NCBI GenBank assembly: GCA_019638185.1
Contig: JAHBUH010000008.1
Coordinates: 1-64,000 of the forward strand
Direction of reading: 5' to 3'
Source of the DNA: Leadbetterella sp.
GTDB taxonomy: Bacteria; Bacteroidota; Bacteroidia; Cytophagales; Spirosomataceae
DNA: 64,000 nucleotides
Within the stretch, counting starts at the first letter, position 1. The number at the start of each line of letters is the position of its first letter. The notes beneath the pieces were generated by a model. The model was not told the origin of the DNA and did no database searches. It saw only the letters and a list, made by a program, of their open reading frames with translations. Positions 1 through 10,700 of this stretch are shown here, piece after piece. The position numbers and the translations under genes are program-made.

Positions 1-39
1 ATTTTAGTTCAAATTATTGTTGAAATTATTATACTGAAC

Positions 40-1461
40 TTACAGGGGCTTCTTTAATAAATGCGGGCGCTCCTTCTCAATCTTCAGAATCAGTTCGCCA
101 AAAATGGTATTGGCCCAGGCAAACCACTTGCGGGTAAACTTCGAGGAATCGTCTTTATCAAAAGATTCGTGCATAAAACCCGTTCCGCCGTGGGTACGCT
201 TAAGTATCCTCAACTGGTTCAGGATCTCCTCATCAGAATCCGAAGTCATGGCCCGCATCACAATACCGATAGGCCAGATCTGGTTCACCAGCGTATGCGG
301 GCTGCCGATACCCTCCCCATCTTTCCCCCGGAAGAAATACGGGTTACTGTCGCTCAGGATAAACTGCCGGGTGCGCTTATAAATTTTATCGTTATGCTTC
401 ACCGCTCCCAGGTAAGGCAGACCCAGGAGGTTAGGCACGTTAGCATCATCCTGGAAAAGGGCATTCCCGAAACCATCCACCTCCATGGCAAAAATCTCTC
501 CGAACTTCTGATGCTTCACTACGGCAAACTTGTAAATGGCGTCTTCCACCTGCCGGGCCAGGGTCCGACATTTTTCAGCTTCTGCATTCTCCTTATATAC
601 CCCGGTGAGGATTTCCGCCATCTGCCGCAGGGAAACCACCGCAAAAAAGTTAGCCGGGATCAGGAAAGGATACAGAGTGGCATCGTCAGAAGGCCGGAAG
701 ATAGAATGGATCAGCCCGTTCGGCTTAGTAGCATTGCCATACCCGTTACCCGGAACCGTATCCGTAGACCAGGAGGTGGTCCGGCCAAACCGGTAGGGCC
801 CGCGGCCGTTCAGTCGCTGCTGCTCTGTAAAGGTCTTGTAAATATTTTTAGCCGCCTGCAACCATTCCGGTGTAAATATCTCCGTGCTGCCGGTTTCCTT
901 CCATAAATGGTAGCTCAGGCGCACAGGGTAGCAGAGGGAATCGATCTCCCACTTTCTTTCATGGATGCCCGGTTTCATCTCGGTGTGATCCTTGGCCCAC
1001 TCGCCTACTTTGGCCGACTTATAAAAGGCATTGGCATAAGGGTCAGAATTAATGCAGGTCACCTGCCGGTTCACCACCCCTGTCAGCAGGTTTTTCAGCT
1101 TTTCCGACTGGTGGCAAAGTGGCAGATACGGCCATACCTGGGCCGTGCTGTCTCTCAGCCACATGGCATCTATATCCCCCGTGATCACGAAAGTGTCATG
1201 CTTACCGCCGTTAAAAGAATAATCTACCGTGGTATCCAGGGTATTGGGGAAACAGTTTTCAAAAAGCCACCCCAGTTCCTTATCGGCACAGGTCTCTTTT
1301 ATCCTGCGGATCACTTCTTCCACCGTATCATCGGTAAAATGCCGTTTTCCCGCGGGAGTTCTCACCACGGGGAAACCGGAATCCCAAAAATTCAACGGCC
1401 GGAAGGCCATGCTCCCCAGGGCTGCAGCAGAGCCCAACACAAAATCTCTTCGTTTAATCAT
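40..1461 (-). CDS. GH125 exo-alpha-1,6-mannosidase, Tat-type leader
   Basis: This is a glycoside hydrolase of family GH125 (metal-independent exo-alpha-1,6-mannosidase), which trims non-reducing alpha-1,6-mannose from N-glycans or mannan. The N-terminus has a twin-arginine leader, KRRDFVLGSAAALG (residues 3-16), so export to the periplasm by Tat is likely. The family block GDIDAMWLRDS lies at 95-105. RPSDD (256-260) and MHESF (430-434, followed by the FTRKWFAWAN block) are where the family places its general acid Asp and base Glu; assigning those two roles is from family knowledge. At 473 aa it is a normal full-length member. It overlaps the end of the upstream ROK gene by 8 bp, so the two are one operon, and it lies near a fucosidase and a SusCD pair. 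Confidence 0.9.
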   Translation of the reverse strand: MIKRRDFVLGSAAALGSMAFRPLNFWDSGFPVVRTPAGKRHFTDDTVEEVIRRIKETCADKELGWLFENCFPNTLDTTVDYSFNGGKHDTFVITGDIDAMWLRDSTAQVWPYLPLCHQSEKLKNLLTGVVNRQVTCINSDPYANAFYKSAKVGEWAKDHTEMKPGIHERKWEIDSLCYPVRLSYHLWKETGSTEIFTPEWLQAAKNIYKTFTEQQRLNGRGPYRFGRTTSWSTDTVPGNGYGNATKPNGLIHSIFRPSDDATLYPFLIPANFFAVVSLRQMAEILTGVYKENAEAEKCRTLARQVEDAIYKFAVVKHQKFGEIFAMEVDGFGNALFQDDANVPNLLGLPYLGAVKHNDKIYKRTRQFILSDSNPYFFRGKDGEGIGSPHTLVNQIWPIGIVMRAMTSDSDEEILNQLRILKRTHGGTGFMHESFDKDDSSKFTRKWFAWANTIFGELILKIEKERPHLLKKPL

Positions 1462-2713
1462 TTTTAAATAATCTTTTCGCTACAAAAGCATTCATCCCTA
1501 ACAGCTTCGCCGAATCCCCGATCTCCGTAACCTGGATGGTCAGGTTTTCTTTAAAATCTGGCAGGCAATACTTATTGATAGCAAATTCCACGGGATTGAC
1601 GATCAGGTTACCGGCTTTGGACAGCACGCCGTCTATCACGATAAGCCGCGGATTAAACAGGTGCACCGCCACTGACAGGCCCTTCCCGAGCTCTATTCCT
1701 ATATTATACAGGATATCGATGGCGAAGCCGTCGCCCTTGGCCGCCGCATCGATCACATCTTCCAGCGTAAGCTGATCCACGTTATCCTTAAACCGGGCCA
1801 GAGAAGAAACCTCGCCCTGTGAAAGCCCTCTTTTTACTCTTGTTAACAGCGCTGAGGCAGACGCTACCGTATCCAGGCAGCCTATTTTCCCGCAGCCGCA
1901 CAGTTCCCCGTCAGGATTCACCTGCACATGACCCAGCTCACCCGCAAACCCGGATGCCCCGTTAAATATCTGCCCGTTTAGTACTACGGCCAAACCCACC
2001 CCCCAATCCACATTAATGGAAAGCAGGTGGTTCTGATCCCGGCCTACTCCGAAAAGCGACTCGCCGAATACCGTGGCTTTGGAGTCATTCAGCACATACA
2101 CCGGGATACCCCATTTAGCAGAGATCACCTGGCTTAGGGAGGTATTTTCCGAATTCAGCCCCAGGTAGGTCTGGTTAGTTCCCGTCAGTTTATTAATCAG
2201 GCCCGGCAGGGTAAGCCCTACAGCCACGATCTCCTTGTCCAGGAATCCGAAGCTCTCAATGGCCCCGTCAATGATCTCCAGAAGCTGCGTGCGGAAAGAC
2301 TGGTCATTTGTCACCCCCAGCTCATACACCTTTTCAGATATCACCTCATTCCGAAAGTTCAGTAAAACCGCTTTCGTGGAACGCGTGGTGATATCGATAA
2401 CCAGGTTATGCTTATGATCCGGGTTCATGGAATAAATGGTAGGATTTCTTCCCTGTTTTTTGGTATCCATTTCTTCCCCGGTCAGCCATTTCTCTTCCAG
2501 GAGTTCTTCCAGGTGAGCGGTTAAAGTAGGTATACTGATAAACAGCGCTTCCGAGAGCTCGGCAATACTTTTCTTATCCTCAAAATACAGATGTTTGAGA
2601 ATATTTCGTTTATTCTTGATCTTCTTGGATTCTACAGCAGACTCCTTATGATTTAGCTCGCTATGTAAGATTGTATTTTTCAAAAAATTCATTTTAAAAG
2701 TATCCCTCCGCAT
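1454..2713 (-). CDS. ROK-family transcriptional regulator (NagC/XylR type)
   Basis: This is a ROK-family repressor or sugar-kinase-like regulator. An N-terminal winged helix-turn-helix (about residues 30-95, KSIAELSEALFISIPTLTAH) precedes a ROK sugar-binding domain with the zinc block CGCGKIGCLDT, where the usual Glu after the last Cys is Asp. The product probably senses a sugar from the adjacent glycan locus and controls it, including the GH125 gene that overlaps its 3' end by 8 bp. The start is uncertain: the ATG at 2713 gives 419 aa, but a second ATG at 2692 (MNFLKN) is preceded by GGAGG. A -7 element (TATTTTTG, 2731-2738) lies upstream of both. It shares the intergenic region with the divergent cytochrome/FG-GAP gene. 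Confidence 0.88.
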   Translation of the reverse strand: MRRDTFKMNFLKNTILHSELNHKESAVESKKIKNKRNILKHLYFEDKKSIAELSEALFISIPTLTAHLEELLEEKWLTGEEMDTKKQGRNPTIYSMNPDHKHNLVIDITTRSTKAVLLNFRNEVISEKVYELGVTNDQSFRTQLLEIIDGAIESFGFLDKEIVAVGLTLPGLINKLTGTNQTYLGLNSENTSLSQVISAKWGIPVYVLNDSKATVFGESLFGVGRDQNHLLSINVDWGVGLAVVLNGQIFNGASGFAGELGHVQVNPDGELCGCGKIGCLDTVASASALLTRVKRGLSQGEVSSLARFKDNVDQLTLEDVIDAAAKGDGFAIDILYNIGIELGKGLSVAVHLFNPRLIVIDGVLSKAGNLIVNPVEFAINKYCLPDFKENLTIQVTEIGDSAKLLGMNAFVAKRLFKND

Positions 2714-2730
2714 GTTCCTTATAATCTTGT

Positions 2731-2738
2731 CAAAAATA
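2731..2738 (-). promoter_or_regulatory. Predicted -7 element of the ROK-GH125 operon
   Basis: TATTTTTG on the minus strand matches the Bacteroidota -7 consensus TAnnTTTG. It lies about 20-40 bp upstream of the two candidate ROK starts. No good -33 TTTG is visible at the expected distance, so the promoter may be weak or activator-dependent. Confidence 0.45.
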
Positions 2739-2848
2739 AAAAAATTTATTCTTTTGCCCTATTTATTTATATTTTTTTATTAAAATACGCAAATTTACTG
2801 AGTCATATCTTCCCGGATCCTTTAATTGAACTAACCCTCAAAGATGAC

Positions 2849-4345
2849 ATGAAAAAATGGGCTATCCCAGTATTGCTGATCATTACATTTCCTGTTCTGG
2901 CGCAAAAAGCGCTTCCGGGCGAAGCCCTGGCCCGGCAGTACTGCGGCTCCTGCCATTTATTCCCTTCGCCCGATTTGCTGCCGGCTAAAACCTGGACTGA
3001 AAATGTTTTACCGAACATGGGCACCCGGCTGGGCGTAAAATCCATCAAAAAAGATCAGTTAAAAGACAAAAGCGCGCCGGAACGAAAAATACTGGATGAC
3101 CTGAATGTCTATTCCAAAGTTCAGCTCCTGACGGATGCCCAGTGGGAGGCCATCGTTAACTACTATGTCCAAAACGCCCCCGCTGAGCCCCTGCCCCAGC
3201 CTGAAAAACCCGAACCGCTGCCCTTAACCGGTTTTTCTGTAAACCAGATGACCCTGGAAGGGAAACCCGTTCCGAAAACCACCATGCTCTACGGCAATAA
3301 CCTCACCGGAGAACTTTTCTTAGGCGATGCCAGTAACCGCCTCTATGTCAAAGATAAGCAAAATAACCTATACTCGCTCCCCGAGATCAACAGCCCCCCG
3401 GTAAAAATGGCCCGCCGGGCAGAGGGGATATACGATATCCTCTGTATCGGTAGCATTGACCCCTCTGATTTATCGGCAGGCCGGATCTATGAAGCTGATT
3501 TTAATCGTTCCGGATGGTCGGTTCTGATAGATTCCTTAGCCCGGCCCGTAGACCTGCTTTGGGCCGACCTGGAATCCGATGGCCGCCCGGATCTCCTGGT
3601 TTGTAATTTCGGGAATAACCTGGGGCATTTATCCCTCTACCCGGACGGGGACCGCCGCCGCGAAAAAATACTCCTGTACCGGCCGGGAACCCGGAAAGCC
3701 GAGGTGCATGATTTTAATAATGACGGCCGGCCCGATATCCTGGTCATGTACTGCCAGGGCCGGGAAGGCATGAGTATCCTCTATAACCGGGGTAACGGAG
3801 AATTTGAAGAGAAAGAGATCCTGGAGTTTCACCCGCTGATGGGATTAAGTTATTTCCAGTTGGCGGATTTTAACGGCGACGGCCAGCCGGATATCCTTCT
3901 CTCCAATGGGGATAACTGGGATTATTCCAAAGTGTCTAAAAACTATCACGGCATCCGTATTTTTATCAATAAGGGAGAGGGGCGCTTTGAGCTGGCCTGG
4001 TTTTACCCCCAATACGGCGTGTCGAAGTCAGTGGCCTGCGACTTTGACCATGACGGTAAACCGGAAATCGTTTCTATCGCTTTTTATGACAACCTGGAAA
4101 ACCCCGCCGACAGTTTCCTGTATTTTAAAAATACCGGGGAAATGAACTTCCAGCCTTACCGGATGGCAGATGCCGCTCTGGGGAAATGGATCACCCTGGA
4201 AGTAGCCGACCTGGACCAGGATGGCGATGCGGATATTTACCTCGGCTCCTACTTCCATAATACTACGGAGTTCAGTAAATTCCTGGTGACTGGTCAGAAA
4301 GAATACCCGCAGGTACTTATCCTGACCAATCAAACCGTACCTTAG
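2849..4345 (+). CDS. Secreted cytochrome c / FG-GAP (VCBS) repeat protein
   Basis: After a signal peptide (residues 1 to about 19, ending VLAQ) comes a mono-haem c-type site, C32-GS-C35-H36. From about residue 145 to the end there is a beta-propeller of FG-GAP/VCBS repeats with calcium-type loops such as DFNNDGRPDI, DFNGDGQPDI, DFDHDGKPEI and DLDQDGDADI. The protein is therefore probably periplasmic or surface-exposed, carries a covalent haem, and uses the propeller for binding. No enzyme activity can be assigned. It is 29 bp from the downstream GH29 fucosidase on the same strand, so they are probably co-transcribed. This suggests a part in glycan or sugar-lactone handling at the envelope, which is inference. 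Confidence 0.8.
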   Translation: MKKWAIPVLLIITFPVLAQKALPGEALARQYCGSCHLFPSPDLLPAKTWTENVLPNMGTRLGVKSIKKDQLKDKSAPERKILDDLNVYSKVQLLTDAQWEAIVNYYVQNAPAEPLPQPEKPEPLPLTGFSVNQMTLEGKPVPKTTMLYGNNLTGELFLGDASNRLYVKDKQNNLYSLPEINSPPVKMARRAEGIYDILCIGSIDPSDLSAGRIYEADFNRSGWSVLIDSLARPVDLLWADLESDGRPDLLVCNFGNNLGHLSLYPDGDRRREKILLYRPGTRKAEVHDFNNDGRPDILVMYCQGREGMSILYNRGNGEFEEKEILEFHPLMGLSYFQLADFNGDGQPDILLSNGDNWDYSKVSKNYHGIRIFINKGEGRFELAWFYPQYGVSKSVACDFDHDGKPEIVSIAFYDNLENPADSFLYFKNTGEMNFQPYRMADAALGKWITLEVADLDQDGDADIYLGSYFHNTTEFSKFLVTGQKEYPQVLILTNQTVP

Positions 4346-4374
4346 AAAAAAACATAAAACCGACCGGACCCGTT

Positions 4375-6072
4375 ATGAGAAAATTACCTTTAAGCCTGTT
4401 ATTACTTCTGGCCCTGAGTACCCGGGCGCAGGAAATCCCCCTGCCCACCGAAGCCCAGCTTCGCTGGCATAACTATGAACGGACCATGTTTGTCCATTTC
4501 GGCCCGGCCGCCTGGCAAAGCCGGGAATACGATAACTTCAGCTCTTCGCCCGACCGGATGCAGCTGACCCGACTGGATACCGACCAGTGGTGCGAAGTGG
4601 CCCGGTCATGGGGCGCCGGCATGGTCCTGTTTGTGGCCAAGCATGTGGGCGGCTTCTGCTGGTGGCAAACCGGAACCACCGACTACGGTGTGCGGCAGAT
4701 CCCCTGGCGGAATGGCACCGGCGATGTGCTGAAAGACCTGTCTGAATCCTGTAAAAAGTACGGCCTCGACCTGGGCGTTTATATCTACCCCGGAGATGAC
4801 CGCTGGGGTGCCGGTATCGGCAGTGGCGGTATTACGGAAGATCCCTCAAAACAGGAAGCCTATAACACCATCTTCCGCACCCAGCTTACCGAGGTACTCA
4901 CCCGATATGGCCCTATCCGTGAGGTGTGGTTTGACGGCAACTGCCGGATCCCCGTAAAAGATATCCTGGATAAATACGCCGCTAATTCCGTCATTTTCCA
5001 GGGAGAGCAGGCCAGTTTACGCTGGGTAGGAAACGAAGACGGCTATGCACCTTACCCTAACTGGTACACCCTGAAAGAGCAGGACCGTGCTACCGGCGTA
5101 GCCACGGCCGTTCATTCTGACCTGAACGGGAACAGTTATGCACCCGTGGAGATTGATGTGCCTTTACTTAAAAACAAAGGACACAAGTGGTTCTGGGCGC
5201 CGGGATGTGACACCCTCCTGATGACCCAGTCCCAGTTAATGAACCTCTATTACAAATCCGTAGGGCGCGGCTCCGTGCTTCTCCTGAATTCCACCCCCGA
5301 TACCACAGGCCGGATCCCGGAAACCCATGCGGCGGTGTACAGGGAGTTTGGCCGGGAGATCAACCACAGGTTCAGCCGGCCCCTGAAGAAAACCGCCGGG
5401 AAAGGAGAGCGCCTTGAACTTAGCTTTACGAAGCCCACCGCGATTAATCACTGCATTTTGCAGGAAGACCTCACGGGCGGTCAGCGCATCATCGCCTATG
5501 AACTCAGGGGGTATACCGAAAAAAACCAGTGGGTCACTATTTACAAAGGAAGCTCTGTAGGCCACAAAAAAATAGACTATTTCCCGGAGGTTCGCCTGAA
5601 GAAGCTGCAGGTGCAGGTCACCCAATCCAAAGCCACCCCGCTAATAAAGAATTTCTCGGCCTTCTATGTAAAAAGCAGCCCGGGAGATCTCCGGGACGAG
5701 AAAGACCAGGATCTCCTGCAGACCGTAGACACCTGGGATCTGAATACTTTTAAGGCCGATCAGTGGACGGAAATCACGCTGAATCTCACGCCCTACATGA
5801 ACCGGGTAGGAGAGTATGAGCTGGTTTTCTCCCGGCTGGCCACGGATTATGTGGAAGGAAAATCCCCCCAGCTGGAATTTAAAGACATCGAGCTCTTCAT
5901 GTATAACGAAAAACAACCCTCCTTCCTGAACTATATGCCTAAAACGCAGACCTTCAGGATCACCCGTTCCCAGCAAACCCTGGATGAGTACCCCACCACC
6001 TTAAAAGTAAAAGTGAAACACAAAGGGGCACCTTCCCTGGGCGAGGTCACCATTAAAAGAGTAACGTATTAA
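4375..6072 (+). CDS. GH29 alpha-L-fucosidase
   Basis: Family GH29 retaining alpha-L-fucosidase, which removes terminal L-fucose from glycans. It has a signal peptide (residues 1 to about 19, LLLLLALSTRAQ) for export. The TIM-barrel markers are FVHFGPAAW near 39, LFVAKHVGGFCWW near 85, GVYIYPGDDRW near 134, and EVWFDGN with the expected nucleophile Asp187. The C-terminal 220 residues look like beta-sandwich carbohydrate-binding domains. At 565 aa its length is normal for a bacterial GH29 with accessory domains. It follows the cytochrome/FG-GAP gene by 29 bp and ends at a strong hairpin shared with the convergent susD gene. Exact linkage specificity cannot be read from the sequence. Confidence 0.92.
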   Translation: MRKLPLSLLLLLALSTRAQEIPLPTEAQLRWHNYERTMFVHFGPAAWQSREYDNFSSSPDRMQLTRLDTDQWCEVARSWGAGMVLFVAKHVGGFCWWQTGTTDYGVRQIPWRNGTGDVLKDLSESCKKYGLDLGVYIYPGDDRWGAGIGSGGITEDPSKQEAYNTIFRTQLTEVLTRYGPIREVWFDGNCRIPVKDILDKYAANSVIFQGEQASLRWVGNEDGYAPYPNWYTLKEQDRATGVATAVHSDLNGNSYAPVEIDVPLLKNKGHKWFWAPGCDTLLMTQSQLMNLYYKSVGRGSVLLLNSTPDTTGRIPETHAAVYREFGREINHRFSRPLKKTAGKGERLELSFTKPTAINHCILQEDLTGGQRIIAYELRGYTEKNQWVTIYKGSSVGHKKIDYFPEVRLKKLQVQVTQSKATPLIKNFSAFYVKSSPGDLRDEKDQDLLQTVDTWDLNTFKADQWTEITLNLTPYMNRVGEYELVFSRLATDYVEGKSPQLEFKDIELFMYNEKQPSFLNYMPKTQTFRITRSQQTLDEYPTTLKVKVKHKGAPSLGEVTIKRVTY

Positions 6073-6075
6073 AAC

Positions 6076-6108
6076 GAAGAAGCCGCCTTTTTCAAAGGCG
6101 GCTTCTTC
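6076..6108. terminator. Bidirectional intrinsic terminator (GH29 / susD)
   Basis: A perfect 15-bp stem (6076-6090 with 6094-6108, GAAGAAGCCGCCTTT) closes a 3-nt TTC loop. It sits between the stops of the convergent fucosidase and SusD genes and can serve both strands. Confidence 0.85.
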
Positions 6109-6127
6109 TGCATCAGGCTATTGCCTT

Positions 6128-7711
6128 TTATTTAACGTCCCAGAACAGTTTCTTGTTCAAATCATCTTCGGCTTTGATGGCCTGATAATTTTGGGTGTTA
6201 TACGTATTTTCTCTCGCAGGGATATTAAACCGCACCGGAGGAGTCTTTTGATTGCTGGCGTTATCCGTTTCAAACACCAGGCCCAGTTTGTCTAACCTGC
6301 GGTTATCCGCCCAGTTTTCATACGGCTGTACCAGGTTAAAATGCACCCACTTCTGATAAGCTATCAGTTTCAGCTTGTCGGTATTCTTATCCCAGCTCAC
6401 ATCCGTGCTACCGATATAAACGGTTTTTTGAGCGGCAGTAGGAGCACCGGCCGTAATATAGGTTTTGTCTGTGCTAAGCGACTGAACATAGTAGTAGAAA
6501 TCTATGGATTCGTCGATCGCCTTTTCGTAAGCGGCCTTTGCCTGGGCTGCATTGTTACTTCTGAGGTAATATTCAGCCTTGATCAGGTCCACCTCGGCAG
6601 CGTTAGTAATTACGCCCGGGAAATACCGGTTCAATTCAAACGTAGACCGGTTATAGATAGCCAGCAGCTCTCCGTCTACCAGGGCAGTGATATCACTTGA
6701 CGGGGCGGTCTGGTTAATGCCGATGTATTTCCCTGCAGCTTTATTACCGGCCTGGAAAAGGGTTTTCAGTCTCGGGTCATTGTTATTGCTCATGAAGTCC
6801 ATCATCTTTTTACCGGTAGACTGCAGGTACCAGGTAATGGCACCTCCAAACGTCTGCGCAAGGTCTTTGGAGTGTATATCCGAGTTTACATCCTTAACAT
6901 CGATCAGGATGTTTTCAGCATTACTGGTGACTACCGGGTAGGTACTGGCGTTTCCGAGGATCTCCGCGATCTCCGTAGCAGATCTTGAGCTGAAATTAGG
7001 AGCATCAGAAACCCTGTTCAGCATTCTCAGACGCAGGGAGTTACAATACCTCTTCCATGCGGTCAAATCTCCGGCATTGATATAATCCTGGCTTTTGAAC
7101 CCGGCTAATTGTCCGGGATTAAGCGTTACGGTATTCAGATCGGTAGCTATGGATTTCAGATCATCCAGCATAGCCTTGTATATCGTTTCTCCGGAGTCAT
7201 ACTTAGCCAGGGAAGCATTGTAATCTCCCCCGTTTTGCCCGATTTTACCGGCATCAAAAAACGGAATAGTACCGAAAACATCTACCATACGCTGCGTATA
7301 GTCATACAGGAAAACCTTAGCGGTAAGCATGTATACTTTTTGCTCGGCTTTCTGAGCATCAGTAAGGCCGTTATAGATCTGCTCCATTCCACGGAATTGC
7401 AGCAGGGTTTTGTAATAATTATTCCAAAGCCCTTCTGTTCCTGCACCACCCGGAATATACTGTCCGGTTTCATTAGCCCAGCCCGTAACCTGGTTATAAT
7501 GATTCACGGAAGTTCTCAGCAATGTAAAATAATGACTGTACCGCATGGTATAGTAATCATTTGCCGCATATAAAAAACCGGAATATTGTTTCCCAACTGT
7601 GGTTGCCGAAATCTTGGAAGGATCCGGATACGCATCAGTAAAGTCAGACTTCTGGCAGGAGAATGCACCCATCACCAGCACGGTCGTTATGATATAAGAT
7701 ATTCTTTTCAT
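6128..7711 (-). CDS. SusD/RagB-family nutrient-binding lipoprotein
   Basis: Surface glycan-binding lipoprotein that forms the lid of a SusC/SusD outer-membrane transporter. The signal peptide ends in a lipobox with Cys19 (GAFSC, residues 15-19). The body matches the SusD-like_2 subgroup: an early block around KISATTVGKQYSGFLYAANDYY, TPR-like helices, and a C-terminal region ending in the YNTQNYQAI type of sequence. The length of 527 aa is typical. It lies 20 bp downstream of the susC gene and is co-transcribed with it. The ligand is unknown. The GH125 and GH29 genes next door suggest a mannose- and fucose-containing glycan, which is inference from position. Confidence 0.92.
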   Translation of the reverse strand: MKRISYIITTVLVMGAFSCQKSDFTDAYPDPSKISATTVGKQYSGFLYAANDYYTMRYSHYFTLLRTSVNHYNQVTGWANETGQYIPGGAGTEGLWNNYYKTLLQFRGMEQIYNGLTDAQKAEQKVYMLTAKVFLYDYTQRMVDVFGTIPFFDAGKIGQNGGDYNASLAKYDSGETIYKAMLDDLKSIATDLNTVTLNPGQLAGFKSQDYINAGDLTAWKRYCNSLRLRMLNRVSDAPNFSSRSATEIAEILGNASTYPVVTSNAENILIDVKDVNSDIHSKDLAQTFGGAITWYLQSTGKKMMDFMSNNNDPRLKTLFQAGNKAAGKYIGINQTAPSSDITALVDGELLAIYNRSTFELNRYFPGVITNAAEVDLIKAEYYLRSNNAAQAKAAYEKAIDESIDFYYYVQSLSTDKTYITAGAPTAAQKTVYIGSTDVSWDKNTDKLKLIAYQKWVHFNLVQPYENWADNRRLDKLGLVFETDNASNQKTPPVRFNIPARENTYNTQNYQAIKAEDDLNKKLFWDVK

Positions 7712-7731
7712 TTTTAATTCAATTTTTAAAA

Positions 7732-10700
7732 TTAGAAGCTAGCTCTCAGCATTACACCAAATGACCTGAAAGACGGGTTATTACCTGCGGTATTGATATT
7801 ATCTATCCATTTAGAACCGGCTACCGTTTGCTCAGGATCCAGATCCTTAATGTTTCTGTAGAGGAAGAACAGGTTACGGCCGAATACCGACAGGTTCACA
7901 TTTTTAGCTCCTACTTTTTGAGCTACTGAAGAAGGCAGGTTATAGCCCAGTGACAGCTCACGCAGTTTCCAGTAATCATTATCCTGAACATAGAGTTCGT
8001 ATCTGGAGTTACTGTACTGCGGACCACCCCAGTTATAGGTATTGTTATAATATACCGCCTGTGATATTATATTGGTATTAGCCTGTCCGTCAGCAGTCAC
8101 CCCATCCATCAGCATACCATCATGATGCACTTTCTCACCTTTTGGTCCGGCCGAAGCGGAAGTCTGAATACCTTTTCCGTTAGCATCCACATAATAGCTC
8201 AGACCGCCGGAAGCCGCATCCATGTATTTGGTACTTTCTTCCGTAAGTCCTCTTGAGGTCATCCAGGCAATACCCGTAGGCATAATGGCACCACCGATCT
8301 GGAAGCTGGTTACTATGCTCAGGTCAAAGTTCTTATAGGTCAGGTTATTGATAAAACCTCCTGTAAGATCCGGCATGGCATTTCCGGCACGGATCCATTT
8401 ATCACCGTCTATGGCATACAGACCGTTCGGATTCACCACTTTCCGGCCGCTGGCATCTGTTTTGATAGGCCGCACAAAGATATCGCCCATGGGTCTGCCC
8501 ACAATAGATCTCAGCTGAGCAGCGGCACCGTCATAATCCCGGTGTAGCAGTTCGGTAGAGTTATTGGCCAGTTTTTCCACTTTGTTCCTGTTCCGGGATA
8601 CGTTAAGGGTCACATTCCATTCAAAATCCGCTTTCCGGACAGGTGTACCTGTAATGGCCGCCTCAATACCCTGGTTTCTCAATGTACCGATATTAGATAA
8701 TATGGTAGTGGCCCCTGTAGAAGTGGCCAGGTCAAGCGGTAATATCTGGTCTCTGATCTGGGCATTATAGTAAGCAATGTCTATCCCCAGTCTTCTGCCA
8801 AAGAAATAGTTTTCAAGGCCGATCTCGATTTCGTGCTTTTGCTCAGGCTTGATTTTGTCGTTTCCGAAACTCACCGGCAGCTGGGTATAGATCGTAGATG
8901 CAGCACCCTCATTTTGAACCAGTAATGATCCTTGCTGATAAGCCACGTTAGCCTGATAAATAGTAGGGTAGTTACCCACTATACCCCACGATGCCCGGAT
9001 CTTAGAGAATGAAAATGCTTTAGGCAGATCCAGTACATCGGAAAGAATAAAGGCCGTGTTTACGGATGGATACACAAAACTGTTATTGTCCGGAGCCATT
9101 ACTGATGTCCTGTCTTTCCGGATGGTACCCTGTACGTTCCAGAATCCTTTGTAGGTCAGGTCAGCACTTCCCATAAAGGCGTCAGTCACAAAAAACGTTC
9201 TTTTTAATGAAGTACCGGGCTGGTTAGTAGAAGCCGAAAGGTCAAATTTATTTTCCGTGCTCAGACCGCCTGAAGTGTTCTGGGTAGTCTGGTAATTGGT
9301 TTCTTTACGGGCAGAGTAACCTACAAACGCATTCAGTTCGAAGTCTTTGCTCAGCTTGCCATCATAATTCAGGTAGGCATCACCGTACAGCAGGCTGAAG
9401 TTATTAGCTCCCACGCCGTATTCACCGGTAGGCGCTCCTAATGAAAGCGGTCTTTCTGTCCGGCGCTTATCTTCTGTTTTCTCCACGGTCAGGTCAGTAG
9501 CTAACCGGCCTTTGATGGAAAATCCTTTACCCAGTTTAAAGTTTTCGTCGATACTACCTATGATCCGGTTAGTGTATTCATTATAGTCCCGGGCCAGGAT
9601 CTGGTAAGCAAAGTCAGCAATATCATTTTTAAATCCATTACCCGTAATGTGCTCACTAGGCGTGATGGTAGGCGTAGTTCCCGTAGTATACCGGTATCCT
9701 GCTGAGGTAATGGCTCTGTCATAATACCAGCTTCCCCGTTCAAAACGGTCCATCATACCTGAGAAGTTATTGATCATCCGGTCTACTTTAAACGGACGAT
9801 TATGCGTCAACTGGTTAATATACTGGATATTCACCGAAGTTACGGAGCGTTTTCCGATATTCAGGATAGACGATAAGCTGGCCACGTTTCTTTCATTTTT
9901 CGAATCCCGGCTGATCATCTGGTTATCCTGGCGGGTCAGTGCAAAACGGATACTTCCGAATTCCCCGCCTTTAGTAACGCCTACGTTAATATTAGAGCTG
10001 TTCGCATTCTGGAAAAGCTGGTCATAACCGCCGTTAGAAGACACATACGGTACCATTTCACCTGTCCATGCTTTAACCGGCTGGCCGTCAAACTTAGGAC
10101 CGAAGTTTACCGTGGTATTGATCAGCCCGCGGCTTCCGTCAGGATAAATGAAAAATCCGTTAGCATCCTGTACGGCCGATCCAAAGCCTACACCTGCCGG
10201 GTATCCCGGACCTCTTACGTTCTGGTATCTGGGCAGATAGGCGATACGGTCAGAGGTATAGCTGGCGTTGAAATCCACACCCAGGCCGGTAGTTCCTTTA
10301 CCGGATTTGGTGGTGATCAGCATGACCCCGTTAACTGCCTCCGAACCATAAAGTGCGGCAGCAGAAGCCCCTTTCAGAATAGATATACTTTCTATATCAT
10401 TGGGGTTGATGTCGTTAAGTCCGTTACCCCGGATACGTTGGTCACTCCAGTAGCTTGTATTGTCAAAGTTACCATTTCTCATAGGCACCCCGTTTAATAC
10501 AATCAGCGGCTGTGTACTACCGGTAATAGAGGAGAAACCCCGGATGTTAACACTTACCCCGGAAGTAGCACCACCCGGTGTAGCCTGGATATTCACCCCG
10601 GGCGCCTTACCATACAGGGAAGTGGCCACGTTAGGTGAAGCGGTTTTGATAATTTCATCGGCTCCCACCATGGCTGTGGCGTAACCCAGGTTACGCTTAT

